DNA from: an uncultured Rhodospirillales bacterium
GTDB taxonomy: Bacteria > Pseudomonadota > Alphaproteobacteria > Reyranellales > Reyranellaceae
Reading direction: 5' to 3'
Assembly: GCA_945957125.1 (NCBI GenBank)
Contig: CAMFJT010000033.1
Location: forward strand, 1 to 34,180
Length of the DNA stretch: 34,180 nucleotides
The position numbers and the translations under genes were made by a program. Shown here piece by piece: positions 16,584-24,147 of this stretch. Below the pieces are notes generated by a model. The model did not search any database. It saw nothing but the letters and a program-made list of their open reading frames with translations, and had not been told where the DNA came from. Within the stretch, counting starts at the first letter, position 1. The number at the start of each line of letters is the position of its first letter.

Positions 16584-17308
16584 TCGAGCGCCTTGCCGAG
16601 ATAGCCCGCCACCACGGCGGGCAGGCGCGCGACCTCGTCGAGCGTGCCCTGGGCGGCGACCCGCCCTTCCATCATCACCGTGACCTGCGGGCAGAGCTTG
16701 CGGATGATCGCCATCTCGTGGCTGACGACGAGGAAGGCCGCGCCCTGCTCCCGGTTCATCTCCACGATCATGTCGAGAATGACCTCCTTGATCACGGGAT
16801 TGATGCCGGCGAACGGCTCGTCGAGCACGTAGCAGCTTCCCGGCACCATGAAGCCGCAGCCCATCTGGAGCAGCGCGCGCTGGCCGCCGGACAGCTTCTT
16901 GGCCTGGGTGTCGGCGAGCGGCCCGAGCGTGGTGAGGCGGATCATGCGTTCGGCCTGCGCCTCGCCGTCGTCATTGGCAGACGGGCGGCGGGCATAGAAG
17001 GCGGTCAGCAGGTTCTCCCGCACCGTGAGCCCGCCGAACAGCCGCGTCACCTGGAAGGAGCGCACCAGCCCGCGGCGCGCGATCTCGTGCATGGCAAGCC
17101 CGCCGATACTCTGGCCGGCGAGCTTCACCTCGCCCGCATCGGGCCGGTAAACGCCGGTAACGAGGTTCACGAGCGTCGTCTTGCCCGCGCCATTGGGGCC
17201 GATCAGGCCGCGGATCTCGCCCGCGTCGACGCTCAGCGTCACGTCGTTGGCGGCCTGCAGCGCGCCGAAGCGCTTGCGCAGCCCGATCGCTTCCAGCGCC
17301 GCCGCCAT
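16580..17308 (-). CDS. livG: Branched-chain amino acid-type ABC ATPase, LivG
   Basis: ATP-binding subunit of 242 residues. Walker A is GPNGAGKTTLVNLV (residues 37-50), the Q-loop region is RRGLVRSFQVTRLFGGLTVREN, Walker B is SCYVLDEPFAGINP, and the switch is FLVVSHEMAIIRKLC. The signature LSGGQRALLQMGCGFM departs from the usual LivG pattern LSYGQQRRLEIARAL but keeps the SGGQ core. The ATG at 17308 shares one base with the livH stop (TGATG), so the genes are coupled. It works with LivF to drive import. Confidence 0.93.
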   Translation of the reverse strand: MAAALEAIGLRKRFGALQAANDVTLSVDAGEIRGLIGPNGAGKTTLVNLVTGVYRPDAGEVKLAGQSIGGLAMHEIARRGLVRSFQVTRLFGGLTVRENLLTAFYARRPSANDDGEAQAERMIRLTTLGPLADTQAKKLSGGQRALLQMGCGFMVPGSCYVLDEPFAGINPVIKEVILDMIVEMNREQGAAFLVVSHEMAIIRKLCPQVTVMMEGRVAAQGTLDEVARLPAVVAGYLGKALE

Positions 17309-18201
17309 CACGCCTCGCGGCCGCGCTCGCCGAACAGGCCGGTCGGCTTGAGCACCAGGACCAGCAGCACCAGCGCGAAGCCGTAGATGTTCTGGTAGGC
17401 GGAATCGACGAACGCCGCGCCGAACGATTCGATCAGCCCCAGCAACACGCCCGCGATCAGCGCGCCGGGGATCGAGCCCAACCCGCCGATCACCACGATC
17501 TCGAAGCCCTTCACGGTCGTGATCAGCCCGTTGGTCGGGAACACCAGGAACACCGGCGCGAGCAACGCGCCCGCCAGGCCCGCCAGCGCCACGCCGATGC
17601 CGAAGGCGACGCGATCGACCCGCAGCACGTCGATGCCGGCGGTCTGCACGCCCACCCGGCTCTGCGACGCCGCGCGCAGCGCGAGCCCGTACCAGGTGTA
17701 GCGCAGCACCGCCCAGAAGGCGGCCAGCGCCACCAGCGCGAAGACGAACGCCGCCACGCGCGCGCCGGCGAGCGGCATCGGCCCGACCATGACGATCGGC
17801 AGGTTCGAACCCGGCGTGAACTGGTTGGGGCCGGCGATGCCGGTCGCGAGGCTGCGCAGCATCAGCAGCAGCGCCAGCGTGACGACGGTCGCATAGTCGT
17901 CGCGCGCCTCGGGCGGCTTCTTGAAGATCGGCTTCAGCAGGCTCCACTGGGTGAGGAGACCGAGCACGAACACGCCGGCCGTCGAGACGACGATGGCGAG
18001 CCACCACAGGTCGGGGCCGAGCAGCCACGCCACCAGCATGTACTGCAGGTAGCTGCCGATCATGTAGAACTCGCCCATCGCCCAGTTGATCATGCGCATG
18101 ATCGAGTAGATGAACGTGATCCCCAGCGCCATGAGCGCGTAGAGCACGCCGATCATGATGCCGGAGATGAACGTCTGCACGACGAGCTCGGTGGAGTACA
18201 T
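17308..18201 (-). CDS. livH: Branched-chain amino acid-type ABC permease, LivH
   Basis: Inner-membrane permease of 297 residues and the first gene of the tightly overlapped cassette. It shows the LivH opening FISGIMIGVLYALMALGITFIYSIMRMINWAMGEFYMIG, the cytoplasmic loop LALRAASQSRVGVQTAGIDV, and the C-terminal TTVKGFEIVVIGGLGSIPGALIAG block that contacts the ATPase. Downstream genes follow in the order livG, livF, livM and an FAD oxidoreductase, each overlapping its neighbour by 1 to 4 bp. The presumed binding protein lies 572 bp upstream on the same strand behind a repeat-rich spacer, which may reduce read-through. Confidence 0.94.
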   Translation of the reverse strand: MYSTELVVQTFISGIMIGVLYALMALGITFIYSIMRMINWAMGEFYMIGSYLQYMLVAWLLGPDLWWLAIVVSTAGVFVLGLLTQWSLLKPIFKKPPEARDDYATVVTLALLLMLRSLATGIAGPNQFTPGSNLPIVMVGPMPLAGARVAAFVFALVALAAFWAVLRYTWYGLALRAASQSRVGVQTAGIDVLRVDRVAFGIGVALAGLAGALLAPVFLVFPTNGLITTVKGFEIVVIGGLGSIPGALIAGVLLGLIESFGAAFVDSAYQNIYGFALVLLVLVLKPTGLFGERGREA

Positions 18202-18224
18202 CCGCTACCGCTGTCCGGGAGGCA

Positions 18225-18400
18225 TCATGCTCCTCTCCCCCGATAGGGGGAGAGGTTGGGAGAGGGGGTTGCACTCGGTGGAACCTACCCTGCCGATGCT
18301 CATCTCACGCCGTGCGGCAGGATGGACGGAGCGTATGGCGGAAAGCATCTGAATCCCCCTCTCCCCGCCTCTCCCCCTATCGGGGGAGAGGAGCATGAGG
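18225..18400. repeat. Second inverted pair of CCTCTCCCCC/GGGGGAGAGG hairpins
   Basis: The left element (about 18225-18269) reads CATGCTCCTCTCCCCC, GATA, then GGGGGAGAGG and a G-rich tail. The right element (about 18353-18400) is the same sequence in inverse orientation, ending GAGGAGCATGAGG. The two agree over about 40 bases and match the pair at 1276-1395, including the CATG-CTCCTCTCCCCC edge. The unique sequence between them (about 85 bp) has no counterpart in the first pair. Confidence 0.85.
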
Positions 18401-18419
18401 AAGAAGCCAAGGTCAGCGG

Positions 18420-18744
18420 CCGGGAGCGCGGCTCTCACGCGCGCTGACTTCGCTGGAACTACAGGAACAACCTCACCCTGAGGAACGGAGCGAAGCGGAG
18501 TGTCTCGATCAGCGCGGGGGTAACCCCCCGCGCCTTTGGTGGCAACCGGCACGCTACTGCTACACCTCATGAAGGCAGCGGCTCCGTCCTTCGCGTCGCC
18601 ATCCTTCGAGACGCTCCGCTTCGCTACGCTCCTCAGGATGAGGGGGGAATGGGGGAGACGGAGAAAGAGTTCTAAAGCGTGCGCGGCCAGGTCACGACAA
18701 AAATCAGCGGTTGGAAGAGCGGCTCTGGAGAGCCGCGCTCCCGG
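18420..18744. repeat. Nested inverted repeats
   Basis: An outer pair of exact 16-bp arms (18420-18435 CCGGGAGCGCGGCTCT, and its complement at 18729-18744) encloses an inner imperfect pair of about 45 bp (18471-18514 and 18598-18643). The inner arms carry the CCTGAGGA..G.AGCGAAGCGGAG.GTCTCGA sequence that is a frequent intergenic repeat in alphaproteobacteria. A further small perfect hairpin GCGGCTC-TGGA-GAGCCGC overlaps the outer right arm. This looks like one repeat inserted inside another. Confidence 0.75.
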
Positions 18745-18773
18745 CGGACCGTGCTCCCGCGTCATTCCAGGCA

Positions 18774-19952
18774 CTACTTCTTCGAGTAGGTGACGACGAC
18801 CTCGGCGTCCTTCCAGTCCTGCTTGGGCTGGGTCATCTGCAGGATGAGGACCGGCGGCACCCAGTTATGCCAGTAAACGCCGTCGGCCTTCGGGAACGTC
18901 ACGGGCGCGTCGGGCCAGCTCTTGTAGGTGCCGCCCTCCAGCGTCTTGATCAGGGTCTTGGGATCGGCGCTGTTCGCTGCCTTCATCGCCTGCGACAGGA
19001 TCGCGATGGCGCCGAAGCCGTTCAGCGCGCCGTAGACCGGATCCTCCTTGTACTTCTCGCGATAGGCCTTGGCGAAGTCGGCGCCGATGTCGGACAGCTT
19101 CGACTTGGGCGAGTAATAGGCGATGAAGTAGATCCCCGCGCCGTTCTTCTCGTGGAGCTGCCAGTACTGCGGCCGCGTCGGCGCGTCGTAGGAGATCAGC
19201 ATCGGCGTGGCGGGCAACAGCCCGATGGTGGTCGCCTGGTCCATGATCAGGTCGAGCGGCTGGCCGACACCGATATTGATCACCAGATCGGGCTTGAATG
19301 CCTTGATCTGCAGGAGCTGCGGCGTGAGGTCGGTGACGGTCCGATCGAACATCACCTTCTGGATCTCGACGCCGCCGCCGGCCGCCTTGTTCTGCGCCAG
19401 CGTCTCGTCGGCGAGGCCAATGCCGTAGTCCGTCGTCTCGGCGATGATCGAGACGCGCTTGAAGCCCTTCTGCTTGATGAACTCCATCCAGGTCGAGACG
19501 CGCACCGGATCGATCGCGTGGGTGCGGAAGGCGATGTCGTAATGCTTGGCCGTGATGTCGGACGCCGAGGCCTGCACCGCCAGCGTCGGCACGCCCATGT
19601 CCTTGGCCACCTCGTTGACGGCGATGGCGACCGAGGAATGGAAGAAGCCGGGCACGGCGACGACCTTGTTCTCGCTCACCAGCCGGCGATAGGCGGCAAC
19701 GCCGGCTTCCGGCTTGCCCTGCGAATCCTGCACGAAAAGCTGCAGCTTCTTGCCCAGCACGCCGCCCTGGGCGTTGATCATGTCGACGCCGATCTCCGCG
19801 CCGCGGCGGATGAGCTGCCCGCCAGTCGGATCTCCCGGCGCCGACAGCGGCACGATCAGCCCGACGCCGATGTCCTGCGCCTGTGCCGTCCAGGGCGCCG
19901 ACCAGGATGCGGTGGCCAGCACGGCCGCCAGCAGAATTCCACGAATGCCCAT
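18774..19952 (-). CDS. Branched-chain amino acid-type ABC solute-binding protein (LivK-like)
   Basis: Periplasmic binding protein of 392 residues (type I fold, LivJ/LivK family). It has a signal peptide ending TAQAQ at about residue 26. The mature start IGVGLIVPLSAPGDPTGGQLIRRGAEIGVDMINAQGG is typical, followed by VAAYRRLVSENKVVAVPGFFHSSVAIAV and VSIIAETTDYGIGLAD. The first-lobe and hinge pattern fits binders of amides, aromatic acids or amino acids. It lies upstream of livHGFM on the same strand and is the natural partner. The racemase gene ends 56 bp before it, so it may also be cotranscribed with the amidase and racemase genes. Confidence 0.92.
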   Translation of the reverse strand: MGIRGILLAAVLATASWSAPWTAQAQDIGVGLIVPLSAPGDPTGGQLIRRGAEIGVDMINAQGGVLGKKLQLFVQDSQGKPEAGVAAYRRLVSENKVVAVPGFFHSSVAIAVNEVAKDMGVPTLAVQASASDITAKHYDIAFRTHAIDPVRVSTWMEFIKQKGFKRVSIIAETTDYGIGLADETLAQNKAAGGGVEIQKVMFDRTVTDLTPQLLQIKAFKPDLVINIGVGQPLDLIMDQATTIGLLPATPMLISYDAPTRPQYWQLHEKNGAGIYFIAYYSPKSKLSDIGADFAKAYREKYKEDPVYGALNGFGAIAILSQAMKAANSADPKTLIKTLEGGTYKSWPDAPVTFPKADGVYWHNWVPPVLILQMTQPKQDWKDAEVVVTYSKK

Positions 19953-20008
19953 TGCTCAGCCCCTGTTGCCTTTCCTTGCCGCGACTATCGCAGCAATTTC
20001 GGTGCCCG

Positions 20009-20668
20009 TCAGCCGAGCCGCTTCCGAAAGTCGCGCAGCAGGTCGAGCACATCGAGCACCGCCACGCCGAGGGCAGCCTTCAGGGCCTCCTTGTAGGGCG
20101 GCAGGTTGGTGCATTCGAGCACGATCGTGTCGATGCCGGGATGGCGCGCGAGCAGCGCGTTTCCGGCCGCAACCGTCTCGCGCTCGACCGCGTCGCGGTC
20201 GAGGGTCTGGCCGTTGCGCAGGAAGGTCGCGGCGAACGAGCCATCCGGCGGCAGGCCTCCGACCGGAGTGTCTCGCGGCGCGTCCACGGCGGCAAAATGA
20301 GCCGGCGTGAGGTTGGTTGCAGATGCTGTGAGGACGCCGACCCTGCGGCCCGTCAGCGTCCGGATGAGCAGCAATGCCGAGGTCGCGACCGGCACCGGCG
20401 ACAGTGCCTCCAGCTCCTTCTGGTAAAGCGCGAGAAAGCCGCAGCTCGTCGACAGCCCGACCGCACCCTCGGCCGCCAGCGCCTCGGCGTTGGCCTTCAG
20501 TGCGGCGAGCACGCGCGGCCGGTCGGGATGCGCCGCTACCGCGTCGGCCGGCCCGATGCCCGTCATGGTGCGAAAGATCACCGGGAAGTCGAACGACGCC
20601 GGATTGCCGATATCGCCCTCGATCCGCGGGAAGCGGGTGTCGAGCATCAGGATGCCGAGAGGCCTCAT
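20009..20668 (-). CDS. Aspartate/glutamate/hydantoin racemase-family protein
   Basis: Protein of 219 residues with the two-cysteine layout of cofactor-independent racemases and related isomerases: Cys76 in LSTSCGFLALYQ and Cys186 in IVLECTNLPPYK, each following a strand and preceding a helix. The middle segment RRVGVLTASATNLTPAHF is the domain link. Both candidate acid/base cysteines are intact, so activity as a racemase, or as a maleate isomerase-like enzyme, is plausible. It sits between an amidase gene and a binding-protein gene on the same strand, suggesting work on an amino acid or imide-derived product. A long hairpin separates it from the amidase gene. Confidence 0.82.
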   Translation of the reverse strand: MRPLGILMLDTRFPRIEGDIGNPASFDFPVIFRTMTGIGPADAVAAHPDRPRVLAALKANAEALAAEGAVGLSTSCGFLALYQKELEALSPVPVATSALLLIRTLTGRRVGVLTASATNLTPAHFAAVDAPRDTPVGGLPPDGSFAATFLRNGQTLDRDAVERETVAAGNALLARHPGIDTIVLECTNLPPYKEALKAALGVAVLDVLDLLRDFRKRLG

Positions 20669-20669
20669 G

Positions 20670-20728
20670 GCTGGGACCGCGCCACTCCGTGGCGCCTCAT
20701 GAGTGCCACGGAGTGGCGCGGTCCCAGC
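20670..20728. repeat. Perfect 24-bp inverted repeat between amidase and racemase genes
   Basis: The left arm is 20670-20693 and the right arm 20705-20728; all 24 bases pair, with an 11-base loop GCCTCATGAGT. The arms contain CGCGCCACTCC, also present at the right edge of the 12048-12264 palindrome. The stem fills almost the whole 66-bp gap between the genes. There is no T-run, so it is not a classic intrinsic terminator; it could act as an mRNA processing or stabilising hairpin within the operon. Confidence 0.88.
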
Positions 20729-20734
20729 GTGGGG

Positions 20735-22123
20735 TCACGACGGCTCGGGCCACTTCTTCTGCGGCGCGCGTGCCTGCTCGAACCAGCGCGACAGGCGCAT
20801 CACGCCGAGATCGTCGAACCGGTGGCCGGCGATCTGCAGGCCGATCGGCTTGCCCTCCTTCGTGTATCCGCAATTGATCGACGAAGCGGGCTGCTCGCTC
20901 ATGTTGTAGGGCATGGTGAAGGAGATGTGCTCGAGCGGCCGGTTGACGTCGTTGGTCGGCGTCTCCCATTCGGCATTGTAGGTCGGCACCGGCGAGACCG
21001 GCGACAGCACGTAGTCGAACGGCTGGGTCGCGCGCGTCGTCGCGGCGCGGATCGCCATATAGTTGTTGACGCCCCTGATCACCATCGGGCCCGGGACGTC
21101 GGCGCCGCCGCGGCACCAGTCGGCGATGAAGGGCAGCACGCTCGCCTGCCTGGCATGGCTCAGCACGGAGAAATCGACCCAGCTCCGCACCCGCCAGAAC
21201 AGGTCCTGCAGATGCAGCATCTCGGGCGACAGGAAGCCGTCGAGCGGCTCGACCGTGGCGCCCGCGTCGGCGAACAGCCGGGCGGCCGCCTCGACCGCCG
21301 CCGTCACCTCCGGATCGACCGGCAGGCCCGAACCGGCATCGAGGTGGAGCCCGATCTTCAGTCCCTTGGGTTCGAGCGGTCCGGCCGACCAGTCGATGTC
21401 GGCCGGCGGCAGGCTCATGTGGTCGCGGTCATCCGGCTTCGACAGTTCCGCCATGAGCAGAGCGGAGTCCGCAACGGTGCGTGTCATCGGTCCGATTGCC
21501 CGGCCGAGGAACGGCGGATCGACCGGAACGCGGCCGAGGCTGGGCTTCAGGGTGAAGATGCCGTTCCAGCACGCCGGCAGGCGGACCGAACCGCCAATGT
21601 CGGTGCCGAGATGCAGCGGGCCGTAGCCGGCGGCCGCTGCCGCGCCCGCGCCGGCGCTCGAGCCGCCGGGGTTCCAGGCGAGGTTCCACGGGTTGCGCGT
21701 CAAGGGATGGAACGAGCTGCGCCCCGACGAGAGCATGCCGTAGTCCGGCATGGTGGTCTTGGCGAGGAGGACCGCGCCAGCCTCGCGCACCCGCGCCGCC
21801 GCCGGCGCATCGGCAGCGGCCGGCACCAGCTCGGTCGCGGCCGTGCCGAGCGGAACCGGCACCCCCTTCGTCGCGATGTTCTCCTTGATCGTGATCGGCA
21901 CGCCGTCGAGCGTTCCTTGCGGCGCGCCCTTCTGCCAGCGCGTCTCCGAGGCCTTGGCCGCCTTGCGCGCACCGTCGAAATCCGGTGCGTAGAGCGCCTT
22001 GATCTTCGGCTCCCAGGCCTCGATCCGCCGGATGACGGCGTCGGTGGCTTCGACCGGCGAAAGTTTCTTGCTCTTGTAGGCGGCCAGCAAGTCGGCCGCG
22101 CTCATGTCGTGGATATTGGTCAT
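20735..22123 (-). CDS. Amidase signature-family hydrolase (GatA/AmdA-like)
   Basis: Amide hydrolase of 462 residues. The Ser-cisSer-Lys triad is recognisable: Lys80 in GVPITIKENIATKG, the cis-Ser in NPGGSSAGAGAAAAAG (residues 155-156), and the nucleophile Ser179 in GTDIGGSVRLPACW. The surrounding family text LLAKTTMPDYG, SSFHPLTRNPWNL and the C-terminal GLQIAGHRFDDLGVMRLSRWFE is also present. No GatB or GatC neighbours exist and the C-terminus is not GatA-like, so this is a catabolic amidase, not the tRNA amidotransferase subunit. The ATG at 22123 is 10 bp after the stop of the HAD gene, indicating an operon. Confidence 0.92.
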   Translation of the reverse strand: MTNIHDMSAADLLAAYKSKKLSPVEATDAVIRRIEAWEPKIKALYAPDFDGARKAAKASETRWQKGAPQGTLDGVPITIKENIATKGVPVPLGTAATELVPAAADAPAAARVREAGAVLLAKTTMPDYGMLSSGRSSFHPLTRNPWNLAWNPGGSSAGAGAAAAAGYGPLHLGTDIGGSVRLPACWNGIFTLKPSLGRVPVDPPFLGRAIGPMTRTVADSALLMAELSKPDDRDHMSLPPADIDWSAGPLEPKGLKIGLHLDAGSGLPVDPEVTAAVEAAARLFADAGATVEPLDGFLSPEMLHLQDLFWRVRSWVDFSVLSHARQASVLPFIADWCRGGADVPGPMVIRGVNNYMAIRAATTRATQPFDYVLSPVSPVPTYNAEWETPTNDVNRPLEHISFTMPYNMSEQPASSINCGYTKEGKPIGLQIAGHRFDDLGVMRLSRWFEQARAPQKKWPEPS

Positions 22124-22133
22124 GATCGCAACT

Positions 22134-22802
22134 CTATAGAAGCGCCGCCGCTTCCGCGACGGTCGCGACCTCGGTGAACGGCTTGTATCGCTCCTCGGCT
22201 TTCTCGCCACGGCGATTGACCCAGAAGGCACGAATGCCCAGCACGCGGCACACCGCCATGTCGAGCGGCTGGCTGGCGGCGACATGCACGACTTCGGCCG
22301 GCGTCACGCCGAGCACCTGGTGGGCGTGGTGGAACAGCCGCAGGTCCGGCTTGTAGGCGCGCGCCTGCTGCGCCGTCACGACGGCATCGAGTTCGACGCC
22401 GAGGCCGGGCAGGCTGCCGGCGATCAGGTCGTCATCGGTGTTGGAGATCGCCGCCAGCCGGTAGCGCGTCTTGAGCACGGCGAGCGCCGCCGGCACGTCG
22501 ACATGGGGCGGAATGGTCGAAACGCGGGCGACGAGCGCCTCGCCGTCGGCCGCGTCGGCGGCCAGCCCGGCGCGTCGAAGGGCGAATGCGACGCTGTCGT
22601 GCAACACCTGCCGGTACGGCTTCCACGGCGGCGCATCGCGCAGGCGGCGGCCTTCGGCGGCGAAGTCGCGTAGCAGCGCCGCCGTGCCCGCGACCGGCAG
22701 CGCACGGCGCAGCAGCATCTCGCGGAAGGCGACCTCCAGCGTCTCGTGCCACTGCACCAGAGTGCCATAGAAATCGAAGGTGACGACGCGCTGGACCGTC
22801 AT
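22134..22802 (-). CDS. HAD-superfamily hydrolase, haloacid dehalogenase type II-like
   Basis: Protein of 222 residues. Motif I is VVTFDFYGTLVQW with nucleophile Asp10 (Tyr instead of the second Asp, as in haloacid dehalogenases), motif II is LAAISNTDDDLI, the motif III lysine is in ARAYKPDLRLFHHA, and motif IV is the VVHVAASQPLDMAVCRVLGIRAFWVNR block. The DFYGTLV and KPD patterns fit type II haloacid dehalogenase-like proteins, though many family members act on phosphates. The ATG at 22802 overlaps the stop of a small upstream ORF by ATGA. The amidase gene follows 10 bp later. Confidence 0.88.
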   Translation of the reverse strand: MTVQRVVTFDFYGTLVQWHETLEVAFREMLLRRALPVAGTAALLRDFAAEGRRLRDAPPWKPYRQVLHDSVAFALRRAGLAADAADGEALVARVSTIPPHVDVPAALAVLKTRYRLAAISNTDDDLIAGSLPGLGVELDAVVTAQQARAYKPDLRLFHHAHQVLGVTPAEVVHVAASQPLDMAVCRVLGIRAFWVNRRGEKAEERYKPFTEVATVAEAAALL

Positions 22803-22957
22803 TGCCGGACCTTGCCGCAATGCAGCGGCTGGGAATCGCCCACGCCGCGCGGCGCGGCGAACGGGGTCGGGAACGGCCTGCCCTGCAGGCCCGCCGCAAG
22901 ATGCGGCAGCGCGTTGCACAGGAACGCCCCGGCAAAGAACGGCGCGAGGTGAGTCAT
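22799..22957 (-). CDS. Small ORF, 52 codons, possibly truncated small membrane protein
   Basis: A 52-residue frame beginning MTHLAPFFAGAFLCNALPHL fills the gap between the AbrB-type gene and the HAD gene. Its ATG is 4 nt after the stop of the former, and its TGA overlaps the ATG of the latter. The first 20 residues are hydrophobic, followed by AAGLQGRPFPTPFAAPRGVG and a short polar tail. From memory, the N-terminal part resembles the start of small hypothetical membrane proteins of about 100 or more residues in related bacteria, which would make this a shortened copy; I cannot verify that here. GAGG lies just upstream of the AbrB stop region but no strong ribosome site is seen. Coupling to HAD translation is the clearest argument that it is translated. 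Confidence 0.55.
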   Translation of the reverse strand: MTHLAPFFAGAFLCNALPHLAAGLQGRPFPTPFAAPRGVGDSQPLHCGKVRQ

Positions 22958-22961
22958 GGCG

Positions 22962-24035
22962 TCACTTGTCCGGAGGTCGTACGGGATTGGTGTGCATGAC
23001 GATATAGCGCGTGAGCATCGGCCCGAGGAACAGCACGGCGATCAGACGTACGGTCTGCATGGCCATCACGAAGGAGACATCGGCATCGCTCGAGGCCGTG
23101 ATGATCGCGATCGAATCGGATCCTCCGGGACTGGTCGCGAGATAGGCCGTCAGCGGATCGACGCCGGCGCCGTAGACCAGCAGGACGGCGATGAGGCCGC
23201 ACAGCACGATCATCGCCACGAGGCAGGCCATGATGCGCGGCAGCAGCCTGAGGGCGTGGACCAGCAGCGAGCGGGTGAAGCGCAGCCCGATATTCCAGCC
23301 GATGAAAGCATAGCAGCCGGCCAGCAGCCACGGCGGCAATTCGATGGTCATCAGGCCGAAATGCACCAGCACGATACCGGCCACCATCGGCACGAGGAAC
23401 GCACCGGCGGGTATGTTGAGCCGCTGGGCAATCACCGGGCTGAGCACGGCGACCGCCATCGTCTCGGCGAATGCCAGCCAGTCGACCGGCGGGAACCACA
23501 CCATCTCGGGCGCCACGTGGTGCTCGGGATTGACGCCGAAGAGCTTGGCCACCAGCGCGGCGGCCGCGGCAACCAGCACGATCCGCAGATACTGCATGAA
23601 GGCGACCAGCCGCATGTCCGCGCCGTAGGACTCGGACATGAAGGTCATCACCGAGGCGGCGCCCGGGCTGGTGCCCCACAGGGCGGTCGTGCCCGGCAGC
23701 ATGCGCAGCCGGGTCATCAGCCAGCCGATGAACGCGGAGACCATGACGACCGCCAGCACGCCGAAGGTGAAGAGCGCCCAATGGTCGAGAATGTCGCCGA
23801 CGATCGACAGCGGGATCATCTTGGCGATCATGCTGCCGACCACGCCCTGCGCCACGACGAACGGCGTCAGCGGCATCTTCACCCGCCCGTTGCCGGCCGC
23901 AAACACGATCGCCGCCAGCAGCGGCCCGAGCATCAGCGCCGCCGGCGCATGCAGCCAGAGCAACAGCGCAGCCAGGATCGCGGACAGGCCGACGAGGGCG
24001 ATCCATTGCAGCGGGACCGTTCCCCTGGCCGGCAT
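22962..24035 (-). CDS. AbrB-family membrane protein (ammonia monooxygenase-annotated family)
   Basis: Polytopic membrane protein of 357 residues with about ten hydrophobic segments in two similar halves. The first half has WGTSPGAASVMTFMSESYGADMRLVAFMQYLRIVLV and the second half YLATSPGGSDSIAIITASSDADVSFVMAMQTVRLIAVL; the repeated TSPGGxxxM..A.....D...V..MQ..R pattern is the hallmark of this duplicated family. Members are often called ammonia monooxygenase but are uncharacterised transporters; there is no monooxygenase chemistry in the sequence. The ATG at 24035 is used (a GTG precedes it). It begins the run AbrB, small ORF, HAD, amidase, racemase, so a role in moving a substrate or product of these enzymes is conceivable. 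Confidence 0.87.
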   Translation of the reverse strand: MPARGTVPLQWIALVGLSAILAALLLWLHAPAALMLGPLLAAIVFAAGNGRVKMPLTPFVVAQGVVGSMIAKMIPLSIVGDILDHWALFTFGVLAVVMVSAFIGWLMTRLRMLPGTTALWGTSPGAASVMTFMSESYGADMRLVAFMQYLRIVLVAAAAALVAKLFGVNPEHHVAPEMVWFPPVDWLAFAETMAVAVLSPVIAQRLNIPAGAFLVPMVAGIVLVHFGLMTIELPPWLLAGCYAFIGWNIGLRFTRSLLVHALRLLPRIMACLVAMIVLCGLIAVLLVYGAGVDPLTAYLATSPGGSDSIAIITASSDADVSFVMAMQTVRLIAVLFLGPMLTRYIVMHTNPVRPPDK

Positions 24036-24147
24036 CACGACGGGACCATGACGAAGGCTTGCCCGTCCTGCCGATCCGCGGCGAAGCTCGTCAGCATTGC
24101 ATCACATTCGACCAGCGTCCGACCCCTTGCGCCGCGCGGCTGAAGCC

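Larger units (their letters stand above)
18202..18773. other. 572-bp repeat-rich spacer between livH and its binding-protein gene
   Basis: No gene is supported here. From left to right it holds an inverted pair of the CCTCTCCCCC/GGGGGAGAGG hairpin (18225-18269 and 18353-18400) and a nested inverted repeat (18420-18744). The next gene starts its stop codon at 18774. Any transcript from the binding-protein gene into livH must cross four strong hairpins, so separate promoters or unequal expression are likely (inference). Confidence 0.75.

Noticed and set aside
20670-20728. Intrinsic terminator after the amidase gene
   Set aside because: The stem is strong but lacks a following T-run on either strand and is longer than usual terminators; it fits a repeat better.
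19883-22177. Plus-strand open frame of more than 700 codons over the racemase and amidase genes
   Set aside because: The opposite strand carries complete catalytic motifs for two known families. The frame has no domain or ribosome site and spans a repeat.
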